64,000 nt of DNA from assembly GCF_028463845.1 (NCBI RefSeq), contig NZ_CP116805.1, positions 186,001 to 250,000 of the forward strand, in the 5' to 3' direction. The notes beneath the pieces were generated by a model that saw only the letters and a program-made list of their open reading frames with translations, was not told the DNA's origin and did not search any database. Source of the DNA: Gimibacter soli. Lineage in GTDB: Bacteria; Pseudomonadota; Alphaproteobacteria; Sphingomonadales; Kordiimonadaceae. Below are positions 18,805 to 29,441 of the stretch, piece after piece; the stretch's first letter is position 1, and every line of letters starts with the position of its first letter. Position numbers and translations under genes: made by a program.

Positions 18805-19293
18805 CTAAACCGCCGCCAGTAGCCGGTACTTCAGGAACCGGCTTCCCTGATAGTCAATCTCGCCCACAAAGGTGGCGCCAAGGCTGGTGAAGGCGCGGAA
18901 GCGGGTGCGCGAGGGTGGCAGCAGGAAAGTGACATACGGGATGCGCGGGTCTGACCGTGCAAAGGCAAGCGCCTGCCGGGTGATGGCGGGGCCAGCCCCG
19001 AAGCAGTCGGGCCTCAGCACCAGCCCGAAATCCCATTCATCCCCTTCTTTCTGGAAACCGCCCCAGCCGACATAGCGGCCGTCCTGTAGGAACGCCCAGT
19101 GGCCGAGCCCGTCGCGCTGCCACGAGGCTTCCTTGGCGGCCACAAAGTCGGCGATCCGCGCCTCATCCCATGTGAAGGTCAGAAGCGGCATATGGCGTGC
19201 AAGCCGAGGGTCGGACATATGCGCCATCAGCTCGCCCACCGGAATTTCCGGCAGGCGCGCGAATGTGATCGCCCCTGTTCGGCTGTTGTTCAT
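18805..19293 (-). CDS. GNAT-family N-acetyltransferase (RimJ/RimL type)
   Basis: 162 aa. The ATG at 19293 is chosen because GGGGAGACG lies 8-12 bases before it; a longer start at 19335 lacks one. FARLPEIPVGELMAHMSDPRLARHMP matches the N-terminus of RimJ/RimL acetyltransferases; GLVLRPDCFGAGPAI is in the place of the acetyl-CoA motif A, although the usual RxxGxG/A arginine pattern is altered. SLGATFVGEIDYQGSRF near the end is family-like. Target not predictable. Convergent with the molybdenum hydroxylase. Confidence 0.75.
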   Translation of the reverse strand: MNNSRTGAITFARLPEIPVGELMAHMSDPRLARHMPLLTFTWDEARIADFVAAKEASWQRDGLGHWAFLQDGRYVGWGGFQKEGDEWDFGLVLRPDCFGAGPAITRQALAFARSDPRIPYVTFLLPPSRTRFRAFTSLGATFVGEIDYQGSRFLKYRLLAAV

Positions 19294-19381
19294 GCCACGT
19301 CTCCCCGCAATCCTTGTGCGGATACTGACTGGCAAGGGAACATCCGGCGATCAAATCACCACCGATCAACAGCCTGTGTGG

Positions 19382-19729
19382 TCAGCTGTTTTCGCCCTCT
19401 TCCTCGTCCAGAAAGGCACCAAGCCGGTCGAGGCGGCGTTCCCACAGGGTACGGCGCTCGCTGAGCCAGCGTTCGGCCAGCGCGAAGGTTTCGGGCATCA
19501 GGTGGCAGGTGCGCACCCTGCCCTGCTTCTCAGTACGGACAAGGCCGCTTTCCTCAAGCGCCTGGATATGCTGCACGACGGCGGCGAGCGACATATCAAG
19601 CGGCCGGGCGAGATCGGACACCGACGAAGGCTGCGCACTGAGCGCATCAAGGATCGCCCGGCGGGTAGGGTCGCCAAGCGCCTGGAAGATGCGATCCACC
19701 GTCGCTGGTTCGAGCCCTGCGCCGATCAT
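19382..19729 (-). CDS. ArsR-family transcriptional regulator
   Basis: 115 aa winged-helix repressor without metal-binding Cys pairs. The HTH is IFQALGDPTRRAILDAL, VSDLARPLDMSLAAVVQHIQALEESGLV, then a wing with TEKQGRVRTCHL. It overlaps the end of the AHSA1 gene upstream by 4 bases, a common toxin-independent ArsR/SRPBCC pairing. It likely represses this two-gene operon through the two operators at 20231-20284. Confidence 0.88.
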   Translation of the reverse strand: MIGAGLEPATVDRIFQALGDPTRRAILDALSAQPSSVSDLARPLDMSLAAVVQHIQALEESGLVRTEKQGRVRTCHLMPETFALAERWLSERRTLWERRLDRLGAFLDEEEGENS

Positions 19730-20208
19730 AATGTGCCCTCAAGGAAACGGGCCAGCCGGTCAATCAGCTCTTCCCAGCCCTGCTGGCGCATTGCGATCCC
19801 GTCGCCGCCCGCGAAGAAGGCTGCCTGCTCGGTGAAGATAAGCTTGGAGCCGGTGCCATCAGGCAGGAATTCGACCGTCGCCAGCGACGATGAAATCCGC
19901 GCCTCCCCGACCGTCATCGTATAGGCCGTGACGATGCGGGCGCCCTCGACGATATCCATATAGACGGTATCGTTGATGCAGGGCGTGCCTTCCTCGATCG
20001 GCTTGTCCGCCACAAAGCGGAAACAGGACCGTTCGGTGCCGCCCACACGAAAATCCATCTCGAAGGAATCGACATGGAAGCCATCGCTTTCCACAAACCA
20101 GCGGCGCTTCTTCGCCGGGTCGCGGAAGGCGTCGAAGGCCTTGGCGGGGCTCGCCCTATAGTGCCGCACAATCGTGAAATTGCCGTGGATGACGGTCGGG
20201 TCGGACAT
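19726..20208 (-). CDS. SRPBCC/AHSA1-family protein
   Basis: 160 aa helix-grip protein of the AHSA1 (Aha1 C-terminal-like) family. It shows FTIVRHYRASPAKAFDAFRDP, KKRRWFVES and an ending GWEELIDRLARFLEG, which outline the START-like cavity. The ATG at 20208 has a GAGGAAAAATC ribosome site. First gene of the operon with the ArsR regulator. Ligand unknown. Confidence 0.88.
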   Translation of the reverse strand: MSDPTVIHGNFTIVRHYRASPAKAFDAFRDPAKKRRWFVESDGFHVDSFEMDFRVGGTERSCFRFVADKPIEEGTPCINDTVYMDIVEGARIVTAYTMTVGEARISSSLATVEFLPDGTGSKLIFTEQAAFFAGGDGIAMRQQGWEELIDRLARFLEGTL

Positions 20209-20229
20209 GATTTTTCCTCGCTGATATTT

Positions 20230-20247
20230 GTTAAGTTGAAACTTAAC
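20230..20247. promoter_or_regulatory. ArsR-type operator 1
   Basis: Perfect inverted repeat GTTAAGTT-GA-AACTTAAC, 22 bases before the AHSA1 start codon. A related site lies at 20269-20284. Confidence 0.65.
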
Positions 20248-20268
20248 TATACCGGCGCCCGATAATAG

Positions 20269-20284
20269 TCAAGTGATAACTTAA
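20269..20284. promoter_or_regulatory. ArsR-type operator 2
   Basis: TCAAGTGATAACTTAA matches operator 1 (TTAAGTTGAAACTTAA) at 12 of 16 positions, with AAGT/ACTT arms kept. Its centre is 38 bases from operator 1. It ends 7 bases before the stop of the DUF1697 gene. Confidence 0.55.
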
Positions 20285-20290
20285 GTGTCA

Positions 20291-20803
20291 TCACAAGGCG
20301 TCTGCCATCGCGACAAGCTTGGTGACCGTGTTGATATTGCGGGAGGTGCCAAGGGCGGCGGCGGGCACCTGCAGCTTCGATCCCGCCATGCCGTCACCAT
20401 AGAAGATATAAATCTCGCGGTCGCCCAGCACGATCTGCTCGTCCATGTGATGACGCGCGCGGGTGATCGTATCGGCGGGCGGCGGGTCGTTGAGGAAGGT
20501 GACAAGGGTGCGGTTGGGCGCCTCGCCGGGGAAGGGGTTGGCGGCAAGGGCGGCAGCCATCCCTTCAGGCTTCCGGGTGATCACGCCCACAGGCTTGCCC
20601 GCATAGGCCAGAAGCCGCGCTTCCAGCGCCTGCCGCACCTCGGCCTCGGCAAGCGGGCTTTTGAACAGCACATTGCCGCTGGCGATATAGGTTTTCACAG
20701 CCGAGAACCCGATTTCCTCGCACATGGCCTTCAGTTCCACCATCGGCAGCTTGCCCGTGCCGCCCACATTCACCGCCCGCAGGAGCGCGATATAGGTTTG
20801 CAT
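20291..20803 (-). CDS. DUF1697 family protein
   Basis: 170 aa, starting MQTYIALLRAVNVGG, the family's diagnostic N-terminus. The ATG at 20803 has an AAGAGGGATAAG ribosome site; the longer reading would include the terminator at 20900. LPMVELKAMCEEIGFSAVKTYIASGNVLF and the C-terminal GTSRNINTVTKL complete the pattern. Function unknown. The AHSA1/ArsR operon lies downstream in the same direction, separated by its own operators. Confidence 0.85.
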   Translation of the reverse strand: MQTYIALLRAVNVGGTGKLPMVELKAMCEEIGFSAVKTYIASGNVLFKSPLAEAEVRQALEARLLAYAGKPVGVITRKPEGMAAALAANPFPGEAPNRTLVTFLNDPPPADTITRARHHMDEQIVLGDREIYIFYGDGMAGSKLQVPAAALGTSRNINTVTKLVAMADAL

Positions 20804-20898
20804 CTTATCCCTCTTCTTTTCCTCGCTACACCCAAGTATGCGGGGCCGGCACCGGCACAAGCAAGACGCGGTTTTTGCGGCGGGGTATCCCGGGCAGC

Positions 20899-20928
20899 AA
20901 AAAGCCCCCGACATATGCGGGGGCTTTT
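20899..20928. terminator. Bidirectional terminator between katG and the DUF1697 gene
   Basis: Stem AAAAGCCCCC/GGGGGCTTTT with a GACATATGC loop; T tracts on both strands. It ends katG on the minus strand, 22 bases past its stop. Confidence 0.8.
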
Positions 20929-20949
20929 CAGGTCTCACGCCGGCATTCC

Positions 20950-23328
<2,379 letters not shown>

Positions 23329-23344
23329 TCAATTTTCCCAATAA

Positions 23345-23374
23345 AAAAGGCCCCCGCGAGATGCGGAGGCCTTT
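23345..23374 (-). terminator. Terminator after the M2 peptidase gene
   Basis: AAAGGCC-CCCGC / GCGGAGGCCTTT stem with loop GAGAT, then a T run reading leftward (A run at 23343-23348). Ends the minus-strand peptidase gene 23 bases past its stop. Confidence 0.75.
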
Positions 23375-23396
23375 GTCTGGTCGCTAGCGGGAAGGA

Positions 23397-25226
23397 TTAT
23401 TCCCAGCCGCAGTTGCGGTCCTTGTTCTGCTCGTCGAGCCAAGCCTGAAGCGGCGCGAAATAGGCCAGAACAGCCGAGGCATCCATGTCGCGGGTACCGG
23501 CGAAAGCTTCCAGCGCTTCGGGCCACGGCTTCGAGGCGCCCATGGCCAGCATGGCCTTCAGCTTCTCGCCCACTTCCTTGTTGCCATAGAAGCTGCAGCG
23601 GTGCAGCGGGCCATCGAACCCGGCCTGTTCGCACGCAGCCTTGTAAAGCTGGAACTGCAGGATATGGGCAAGGAAATAACGGGTGTAAGGCGTGTTGCCC
23701 GGGATGTGATACTTGGCACCCGGATCGAAGTCAGCCTCGGTGCGTTCCACCGGTGCCGACAGGCCCTGATACTGCCGGCGCAGCTTCCACCAGGCTTCGT
23801 TATAATGATCCGGCGTGATCTCGCCGTTGAACACGCCCCAGCGCCAGCGATCGACCATCAGGCCGAACGGCAGGAAGGCAACCTTGTCGAGCGCCTGCTT
23901 GAGAAGGAGCCCGATATCGGCCGCAGCGTCCGGCTGCTCATCCAGGAGACCGAGTTCCACCAGATAAGCGGGCGTCGTGGAAAGGGCCACGGCATCGCCG
24001 ATTGCCTCATGGAAGCCATCATGCGCGCCACCGCGGAACAGGATGCTCTGCGGGGCATAGTTCGTGTAATAGAAGATGTGGCCAAGCTCGTGGTGCATGG
24101 TGCGGAAGTCTTCGCCCGTCACCTCTGTGCACATCTTGATCCGCACGTCCGACGTGGTGATATCCCAGGCGGACGCATGGCACTGCACATCGCGGTCGCG
24201 CGGTTTGGTGATCAGCGAACGTTCCCAGAAGGTTTCCGGCAGCGCCGGGATCCCGAGCGAAGTGAAGAATTGTTCGCCCGTCTTGGCTATCTTCATCGCG
24301 TCATAGCCCTTCTCGTTCAGAAGGGCGGTGAGGTCATAGCCGGGGTCGGCGTCGCCCGAGGCAACCAGATCGAAAATCTCGCCCCATTGCTGCGCCCAGA
24401 CGTTACCCACAAGATGCGCCGGAATGGTGCCGTCCTGCGGCATGGTGCGGCTGCCGTAATAGTCGGAAAGCTTGGCGCGCACATGGCACTGCAGCGATTG
24501 GTACAGCGGCTTCACCTGCCCCCAGAGGCGTTCGGTTTCTGCCGTGAAATCGTCGGCCGGCATGTCATAGCCCGACCGCCACAGCGCGCCGGTGTCGGCA
24601 AAGCCGAGGTCGCGCGAACCGGCGTTCGCCAGTTCCACCATGCGGGCATATTTGTCCTTCATGGGGGCCGAGACCTGACGCCAGCCAGCCCACACGTCCT
24701 TCAATTCCTCCGGATCGCGGGAGCTTGCCATGATGCGGATGATGTCGCGGTCATTCAGGCAGGTGCCGTCTTCCTTGCAATATTTGCCGGTGGCATACAT
24801 GGAATCGAGATCGGCCTTGATGGTGGCGAGCTCCGACGCCAGCGCCGGGTCGGACGGGGCCGGGATGGTCAGGCCCTGCTTCATGATTTCAAGCTTGCGG
24901 CGGGTTTCGGCGTCCACTTCCACATCGTTGAAGCGAGCGGCATCCTTCGCCAGTTCCATCGACAGCGCGGTCGAGGCCTCGTCGGCGCGGGCGGCAAGGA
25001 AGCTCGTATCCACGGTCACGAAGTTGGCCTGCACCCAGGCGGCGCGGGCAGCATATTCGCGGTCGGTTTCAAGCCGGGCTTCGGCTTCAGTCACGAAGGC
25101 CATGGCTTCGGCAGCGGTCGGCGCGGCCGGTGCTTTTGCCTCTTCCTTCTTGTCTCCGCACGCGGCAAGGGCCGTGGCAAGTGCAATGGCAATCGCAAGC
25201 CGCGAAACGCTAGCTGGTCGTATCAT
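23397..25226 (-). CDS. Peptidyl-dipeptidase of the M2 (angiotensin-converting-enzyme) family, lipoprotein
   Basis: 609 aa zinc metallopeptidase. The ATG at 25226 follows AGGGGGATATC and opens a lipoprotein signal: hydrophobic core then LAAC-G with Cys at the cleavage site, so it should be attached to a membrane, probably facing the periplasm. The zinc site is HELGHIFYY with the third ligand in HEAIGDAVALS. The all-helical body matches M2 enzymes and length is normal. It removes C-terminal dipeptides from peptides. Monocistronic with its own terminator. Confidence 0.9.
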   Translation of the reverse strand: MIRPASVSRLAIAIALATALAACGDKKEEAKAPAAPTAAEAMAFVTEAEARLETDREYAARAAWVQANFVTVDTSFLAARADEASTALSMELAKDAARFNDVEVDAETRRKLEIMKQGLTIPAPSDPALASELATIKADLDSMYATGKYCKEDGTCLNDRDIIRIMASSRDPEELKDVWAGWRQVSAPMKDKYARMVELANAGSRDLGFADTGALWRSGYDMPADDFTAETERLWGQVKPLYQSLQCHVRAKLSDYYGSRTMPQDGTIPAHLVGNVWAQQWGEIFDLVASGDADPGYDLTALLNEKGYDAMKIAKTGEQFFTSLGIPALPETFWERSLITKPRDRDVQCHASAWDITTSDVRIKMCTEVTGEDFRTMHHELGHIFYYTNYAPQSILFRGGAHDGFHEAIGDAVALSTTPAYLVELGLLDEQPDAAADIGLLLKQALDKVAFLPFGLMVDRWRWGVFNGEITPDHYNEAWWKLRRQYQGLSAPVERTEADFDPGAKYHIPGNTPYTRYFLAHILQFQLYKAACEQAGFDGPLHRCSFYGNKEVGEKLKAMLAMGASKPWPEALEAFAGTRDMDASAVLAYFAPLQAWLDEQNKDRNCGWE

Positions 25227-25346
25227 GATATCCCCCTGGAAATTTGTTTCTGTTGAAACACACTTCACGGAAAGGCACCGACCTTGTCAATGCCCTGTGC
25301 GGCGAACCGATGCCGAAAGCCTGTGGCCCGTGCAGGGCGCCGTGCC

Positions 25347-25820
25347 CTAGTGCCGGCGGGCGATGGTGGCGTGTTCGGTCTTGCCGTCCATCAGCCGGGC
25401 AAAGGCATCGCGCTTCACATGCACGAGCGTGGTGTGATCGCCAGCTTCGAAATAGATATCCTCGATGCCATCAAGCCGCTTGTCGACGATGGTGCGCATG
25501 TCATAGGCGGTGCCAAGGGCCGGCACGGCGCCGGGGTCGCAGTCCGGGAACATGCGGCTGGCTTCGGCTTCGCTCGCAAGCCCCAGCCGTTCATCCAGCC
25601 GGTGGCTCAGTTCGGCAAGGTCGATCTGGTGCGAGGCGGGCACCACGGCCACCAAATAGCCGTGATCGGATTTAAGGAGCACGCCCTTGGCGAGCTCGGC
25701 GCCCGGAATATGGGCGACGCGGGCGATGCGCTGCGCGGTGACGGCGCGGTCGTGCGGCATCAGGTCGAAGGCGACACCCTTCTTCTGAAGATAGGTCTGG
25801 ATCGTGGGGGACATAGACAT
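25347..25820 (-). CDS. YbaK/EbsC-family aminoacyl-tRNA deacylase
   Basis: 157 aa. The ATG at 25820 follows AGGAGGCCGAAA. The family pattern is seen in AELAKGVLLKSDHGYLVAVVPASHQIDLAELSHRL, with Lys in AKGVL at the catalytic lysine position, then GAVPALGTAYDM. Homologues hydrolyse mischarged aminoacyl-tRNAs (Cys-, Ala- or Ser-tRNA). A second, different YbaK gene is at 45004. Which tRNA this one edits is not clear. Confidence 0.83.
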   Translation of the reverse strand: MSMSPTIQTYLQKKGVAFDLMPHDRAVTAQRIARVAHIPGAELAKGVLLKSDHGYLVAVVPASHQIDLAELSHRLDERLGLASEAEASRMFPDCDPGAVPALGTAYDMRTIVDKRLDGIEDIYFEAGDHTTLVHVKRDAFARLMDGKTEHATIARRH

Positions 25821-25982
25821 TTTCGGCCTCCTAGCGGTCGGGGTTTCAGGACCAGTCGGACGCAATACAGATGTAGGGCAAGCATATCACAAAGCCCCCA
25901 AAAATCCCACCTGCAGGTTGGGGGAGACGGGCGCACATTGACACTGTAGGCTCGGCCCATTGACCGGAAGGGGGAGCCGCCA

Positions 25983-26663
25983 ATGGCGCTGACACTGCAC
26001 TATCATCCGCTATCGTCCTATTGCCACAAGGTGCTGATCGGCCTTTATGAGCTGGACGTGCCCTTCACCCCGGCCATCCTCAACCTGATGGACCCGGCGG
26101 AGCGCGAACGATTCCTCGAAATCTCGCCCATGGGCAAGATGCCGGCACTGGTTGACGAAACGCGCGGAGAAACGGCCACCGAATCGTCGATCATCATCGA
26201 ATATCTGGATCAGCATTATCCCGGCGCCCGGCCCCTGTTGCCGACCGATGCCGACGCCTGCCTGATGGCTCGCAAGATGGACCGGGTTTTCGATCTTTAT
26301 GTGATGACGCCCGTGCAGAAGATCATCGGCGACGGCTTCCGCCCGGAGGGCGGGCACGACACCATCGGCGTAGCTGAAGCCCACACCACGCTGAAGGCGG
26401 CGTACGGGATGCTCGACCGGCATTTCTATGGCCGCACTTGGGCGGCGGGGGACCGGTTCAGCATTGCTGACTGCGCGGCGGCCCCTGCCCTGTTCTATGC
26501 CCGCACGCTGGAACCTTTCGGGGAAGATAACGACCTTCTCGCCGCCTATTTCGAACGGCTGTGCGAGCGGCCATCCTTTGCGCGCGTCCTTACGGAAACC
26601 AGGCCCTGGTTCCATATGTATCCGCGCGTCGATGCCGTCGAAGCGCGGTTCCTGGCCGACTGA
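25983..26663 (+). CDS. Glutathione S-transferase family protein
   Basis: 226 aa. N-terminal thioredoxin fold with YHPLSSYCHKVLIGLYEL (Ser/Cys in the glutathione-activating region), MGKMPALVD with cis-Pro and TESSIIIEYLDQ. The helical C-terminal domain has WAAGDRFSIADCAAAPALFYA, the N-capping box. The ATG follows GGAAGGGGGAGCCGCCA. Convergent with the RidA gene, 3 bases apart. Substrate unknown. Confidence 0.87.
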   Translation: MALTLHYHPLSSYCHKVLIGLYELDVPFTPAILNLMDPAERERFLEISPMGKMPALVDETRGETATESSIIIEYLDQHYPGARPLLPTDADACLMARKMDRVFDLYVMTPVQKIIGDGFRPEGGHDTIGVAEAHTTLKAAYGMLDRHFYGRTWAAGDRFSIADCAAAPALFYARTLEPFGEDNDLLAAYFERLCERPSFARVLTETRPWFHMYPRVDAVEARFLAD

Positions 26664-26666
26664 AAG

Positions 26667-27095
26667 CTACTTCTTCGCGATACACTCAAGCTCGACCTTC
26701 GCACCCATGGCGAGGCCATTGGCCCCGAAGGCGCTGCGGGCCGGCTTGTTGCCGGGGAAATAGGTGACATAGACCTTGTTGAAATCGGCCCATTCGCTGA
26801 TGTCCGCGAGGAAAACCGTGCATTTCACCACCCGGTCCATGCCCACACCGGCGCGGGCGAGCGCTGCCTTGGTGTTTTCCATCGCCTGACGGGCTTCGGC
26901 GGCCATGCCGCCCTCGACGAGCTTGCCGTCCTTGTCACCGATCTGGCCGGAGGCGAAGACGAAGCCGCCCGCTTCCACCGCCGCCGAGAAAGGCAGGTTG
27001 GCGTTAGCGCCTTCCATGCTGTGGAAAACGATATCGTCGGCCGAGGCCGCAAAGGTGAAACCGATGCTGGCGATCAGGATGGCTGCAGCTCTCAT
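26667..27095 (-). CDS. RidA-family protein with an export signal
   Basis: 142 aa. Residues 1-19 form a signal peptide (MRAAAILIASIGFTFAASA, cleaved before DD). The RidA fold follows: NLPFSAAVEAGGFVFASGQIG, QAMENTKAALARAGVGMDRVVKCTVFLAD and RSAFGANGLAMGAKVELECIA. The usual catalytic Arg position (in R-T/S-x) reads ARSAF, so Arg is kept. Cytosolic RidA hydrolyses reactive 2-aminoacrylate; this copy should be periplasmic. It ends a minus-strand group that includes sdaA. Confidence 0.83.
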   Translation of the reverse strand: MRAAAILIASIGFTFAASADDIVFHSMEGANANLPFSAAVEAGGFVFASGQIGDKDGKLVEGGMAAEARQAMENTKAALARAGVGMDRVVKCTVFLADISEWADFNKVYVTYFPGNKPARSAFGANGLAMGAKVELECIAKK

Positions 27096-27107
27096 GAAAT
27101 CCTCCCA

Positions 27108-27488
27108 TTAACCCGGCCAGTGCCGGATGATGCTCATATAATCGACCATATCGAAGCCCGTGGCCTCGCACCAGTCCGGGCCGGGCCCTTCCCAGGCGAC
27201 TTTCTTCCAGTCCACCTTGCCGGACTTTGAAAACTCGATCCCTTCGGCCTCAAGCGCGATGCGCTGGCGCTCCGATCCGGGCCGTGGGCTGATGCCGCCC
27301 GAGGCATTGATAATACGCTGCCATGGCACATCGGTATCCGTCGGCAGGCCGTTCATGGCAAAGCCGACGATGCGCGGGGTGGAGCCGGGCACGAGGGTGG
27401 AGATCATCCCGTAGCTCGCCACCCGCCCCGGCGGGATCATCCGCACCAGATCATGGATCGCCGCGAACAGCCCCTCGCCCGCCGGCAT
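27108..27488 (-). CDS. Alkyltransferase-like (ATL) protein, MGMT homologue without the acceptor Cys
   Basis: 126 aa. The ATG at 27488 directly follows the racemase TGA (TGACATG), so translation is coupled. The MGMT fold is present, with GRVASYGMIS and PRIVGFAMNGLP, but the PCHR active site is PWQR (55-58), Trp replacing the acceptor cysteine. ATL proteins bind O6-alkylguanine and flag it for nucleotide excision repair. A longer reading would overlap the racemase. Terminal WEGPGPDWCEATGFD is beyond the usual domain end. Confidence 0.83.
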   Translation of the reverse strand: MPAGEGLFAAIHDLVRMIPPGRVASYGMISTLVPGSTPRIVGFAMNGLPTDTDVPWQRIINASGGISPRPGSERQRIALEAEGIEFSKSGKVDWKKVAWEGPGPDWCEATGFDMVDYMSIIRHWPG

Positions 27489-27489
27489 G

Positions 27490-28203
27490 TCAGGGCTCCA
27501 GCGCCATGGCGACCGCCGCGTCCACATGAAGCCCGGCGGTATCGAACATCGGGTAATCGGGCCGGTCAGCCTGAGCGATCAACAGGCAAATCTCGGTGCA
27601 GCCCATGATCAGGCCTTCGGCGCCTGCCGCCCGGTATTTGTCGGCGATTTCCAGATAGCGCGCTTTCGAGGCCAGGCTGATCTCGCCCTTGCAAAGCTCA
27701 TCGAAAATGATCCGGTCCACATCGCGCCGCTCGGCTTCATCCGGCACCATGATCTCGAGCCCGAAATTGCGGGCATAATAGTCCCGCATATAGGGCGCCG
27801 ACATCACAGGGTATGTGCCAAGGAGGAGGATGCGTTTCAGCCCCGCCGCCCTGATCGCAGCACCGGTCGGGTCCGCGATATGGAGGAAGGGGATGCTGAT
27901 GCCGTCAGTGAAGCGCTCATATACCCGGTGAACGGTGTTGGAAGCGCAGATCAGGAAATCGGCCCCGGCGCGTTCGGCGGCAACCGCCTTTTCGGCGAGA
28001 TAGTCGCCAAGTGCGTCCCAGCCGTCGTTCCGCACCCAATATTCGATATTGCCGAAATTGACCCCGATGATCACCGTTTCCGCAATATCCCAGCCACCAA
28101 GCCGCGCGTTCGCGGCGGCGTTGATCATGCGGTAATATTCGCTCGTCGCCTCGGCGCTCATGCCACCAAGGAGTCCTATCTTCTTCTGCTTCAGGGGCCG
28201 CAC
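27490..28203 (-). CDS. Aspartate/glutamate racemase family protein
   Basis: 237 aa PLP-independent racemase. Both catalytic thiols are present: Cys86 in CASNTVH and Cys202 in GCTEI. GLLGGMSAEATSEYYRMIN is the YgeA/aspartate racemase start. It lies 4 bases after the purT stop and is coupled to the ATL gene behind it. Substrate could be aspartate or glutamate; a link to D-glutamate use in the 5-10 kb operon is possible but unproven. Confidence 0.86.
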   Translation of the reverse strand: MRPLKQKKIGLLGGMSAEATSEYYRMINAAANARLGGWDIAETVIIGVNFGNIEYWVRNDGWDALGDYLAEKAVAAERAGADFLICASNTVHRVYERFTDGISIPFLHIADPTGAAIRAAGLKRILLLGTYPVMSAPYMRDYYARNFGLEIMVPDEAERRDVDRIIFDELCKGEISLASKARYLEIADKYRAAGAEGLIMGCTEICLLIAQADRPDYPMFDTAGLHVDAAVAMALEP

Positions 28204-28207
28204 GCGC

Positions 28208-29413
28208 TCAACCCTTTACCGGACGCACAAGGGACGCTGCTTCCTTGGCGCGGGCGCGGGCCTCGGCAACTGTCTCGCCGCGTGCCACGGCCACGCCCAT
28301 GCGGCGGCGGGCAAAGCTTTCGGGCTTGCCGAAAAGGCGCACTTCGGTTTCGGGCACACGCAGGGCTTCATCCAGCCCTTCAAAGGCGATGCCTTGCTCT
28401 TCCATGCCGCCATAAATAACGGCGCTTGCCCCCGGCGACGCCATCGCCGTATCGGTCGGCAGGCCCAGCAGCGCACGGGCATGCAGTTCAAATTCCGACT
28501 GGTGCTGGGTCACAAGCGTGACAAGCCCCGTATCGTGCGGCCGCGGGCTGACTTCCGAGAACCAGACCTGATCGCCCTTCACGAAAAGCTCGACCCCGAA
28601 AATGCCAAGCCCACCAAGGGAATCGGTCACGGCCTTGGCAATGTCGCGGGCGCGGGCAAGGGCCGTCGGGCTCATGGGTTGCGGCTGCCAGCTTTCCACA
28701 TAGTCGCCCGATTGCTGCACATGGCCGATGGGGTCGCAGAAGCTGGTTTCAACAAGCCCGCTGGGGCCTTTTGAGCGCACGGTCAGGAGCGTGATCTCGA
28801 ACTCGAAATCGATAAAGCCTTCCACGATGACCCGCGCACCCTTCACGCGACCCGCCGCTTCGGCATAGTCCCATGCTTTGTCCACATCATCGGGCCCCTT
28901 CAGGAGGCTCTGCCCTTTGCCGGAGGAGGACATCACCGGCTTCACGAAGCAGGGATAGCCAGTGCCCTTGTTGCCTTCGATCGCCTTGCGGATTTCATCA
29001 GCGGACGATGCAAAAGCATATTTGCTGGTCGGCAGGCCAAGTTCTTCAGCTGCCAGCCGGCGGATGCCTTCGCGGTTCATGGTCAGCTGCACGGCGCGCG
29101 CCGTCGGGATCACCGTGGCGGCGCCCGACGCCTCGATCTCGGCGAGGGCGTCCGTGGCAATCGCCTCGATCTCCGGCACGATATAGTGCGGCTGTTCCCT
29201 GGCGATCAGCGCCTTCAGGGCACCCGCATCCGTCATGTCGACCGCGTGCGCGCGGTGCGCCACCTGATGGCCCGGCGCTCCTTCGTAGCGGTCCACAGCA
29301 ATCACCTCGACCCCGTAGCGCTGCAAGGCGATGATGACTTCCTTGCCAAGCTCGCCGGCGCCCAGAAGCATCACGCGGGTGGCGGTGGGTGAGTTGGGGG
29401 TGCCGATCTTCAT
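28208..29413 (-). CDS. purT: Formate-dependent phosphoribosylglycinamide formyltransferase PurT
   Basis: 401 aa ATP-grasp enzyme that forms formyl-GAR from GAR, formate and ATP in purine synthesis. The ATG at 29413 follows AAGGGAAGGAAACGG. The N-terminal Rossmann-like domain has [17 protein letters not shown]; the ATP-grasp core has [12 protein letters not shown] and EFEITLLTV; the end has [14 protein letters not shown]. Length is normal. It is in a run of minus-strand genes behind sdaA. Confidence 0.93.
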   Translation of the reverse strand: MKIGTPNSPTATRVMLLGAGELGKEVIIALQRYGVEVIAVDRYEGAPGHQVAHRAHAVDMTDAGALKALIAREQPHYIVPEIEAIATDALAEIEASGAATVIPTARAVQLTMNREGIRRLAAEELGLPTSKYAFASSADEIRKAIEGNKGTGYPCFVKPVMSSSGKGQSLLKGPDDVDKAWDYAEAAGRVKGARVIVEGFIDFEFEITLLTVRSKGPSGLVETSFCDPIGHVQQSGDYVESWQPQPMSPTALARARDIAKAVTDSLGGLGIFGVELFVKGDQVWFSEVSPRPHDTGLVTLVTQHQSEFELHARALLGLPTDTAMASPGASAVIYGGMEEQGIAFEGLDEALRVPETEVRLFGKPESFARRRMGVAVARGETVAEARARAKEAASLVRPVKG

Positions 29414-29441
29414 GGCCGTTTCCTTCCCTTGTGAAGCGCCG

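Noticed and set aside
23601-25256. 551-codon open frame opposite the M2 peptidase
   Set aside because: Antisense shadow with compositional bias and no family features.
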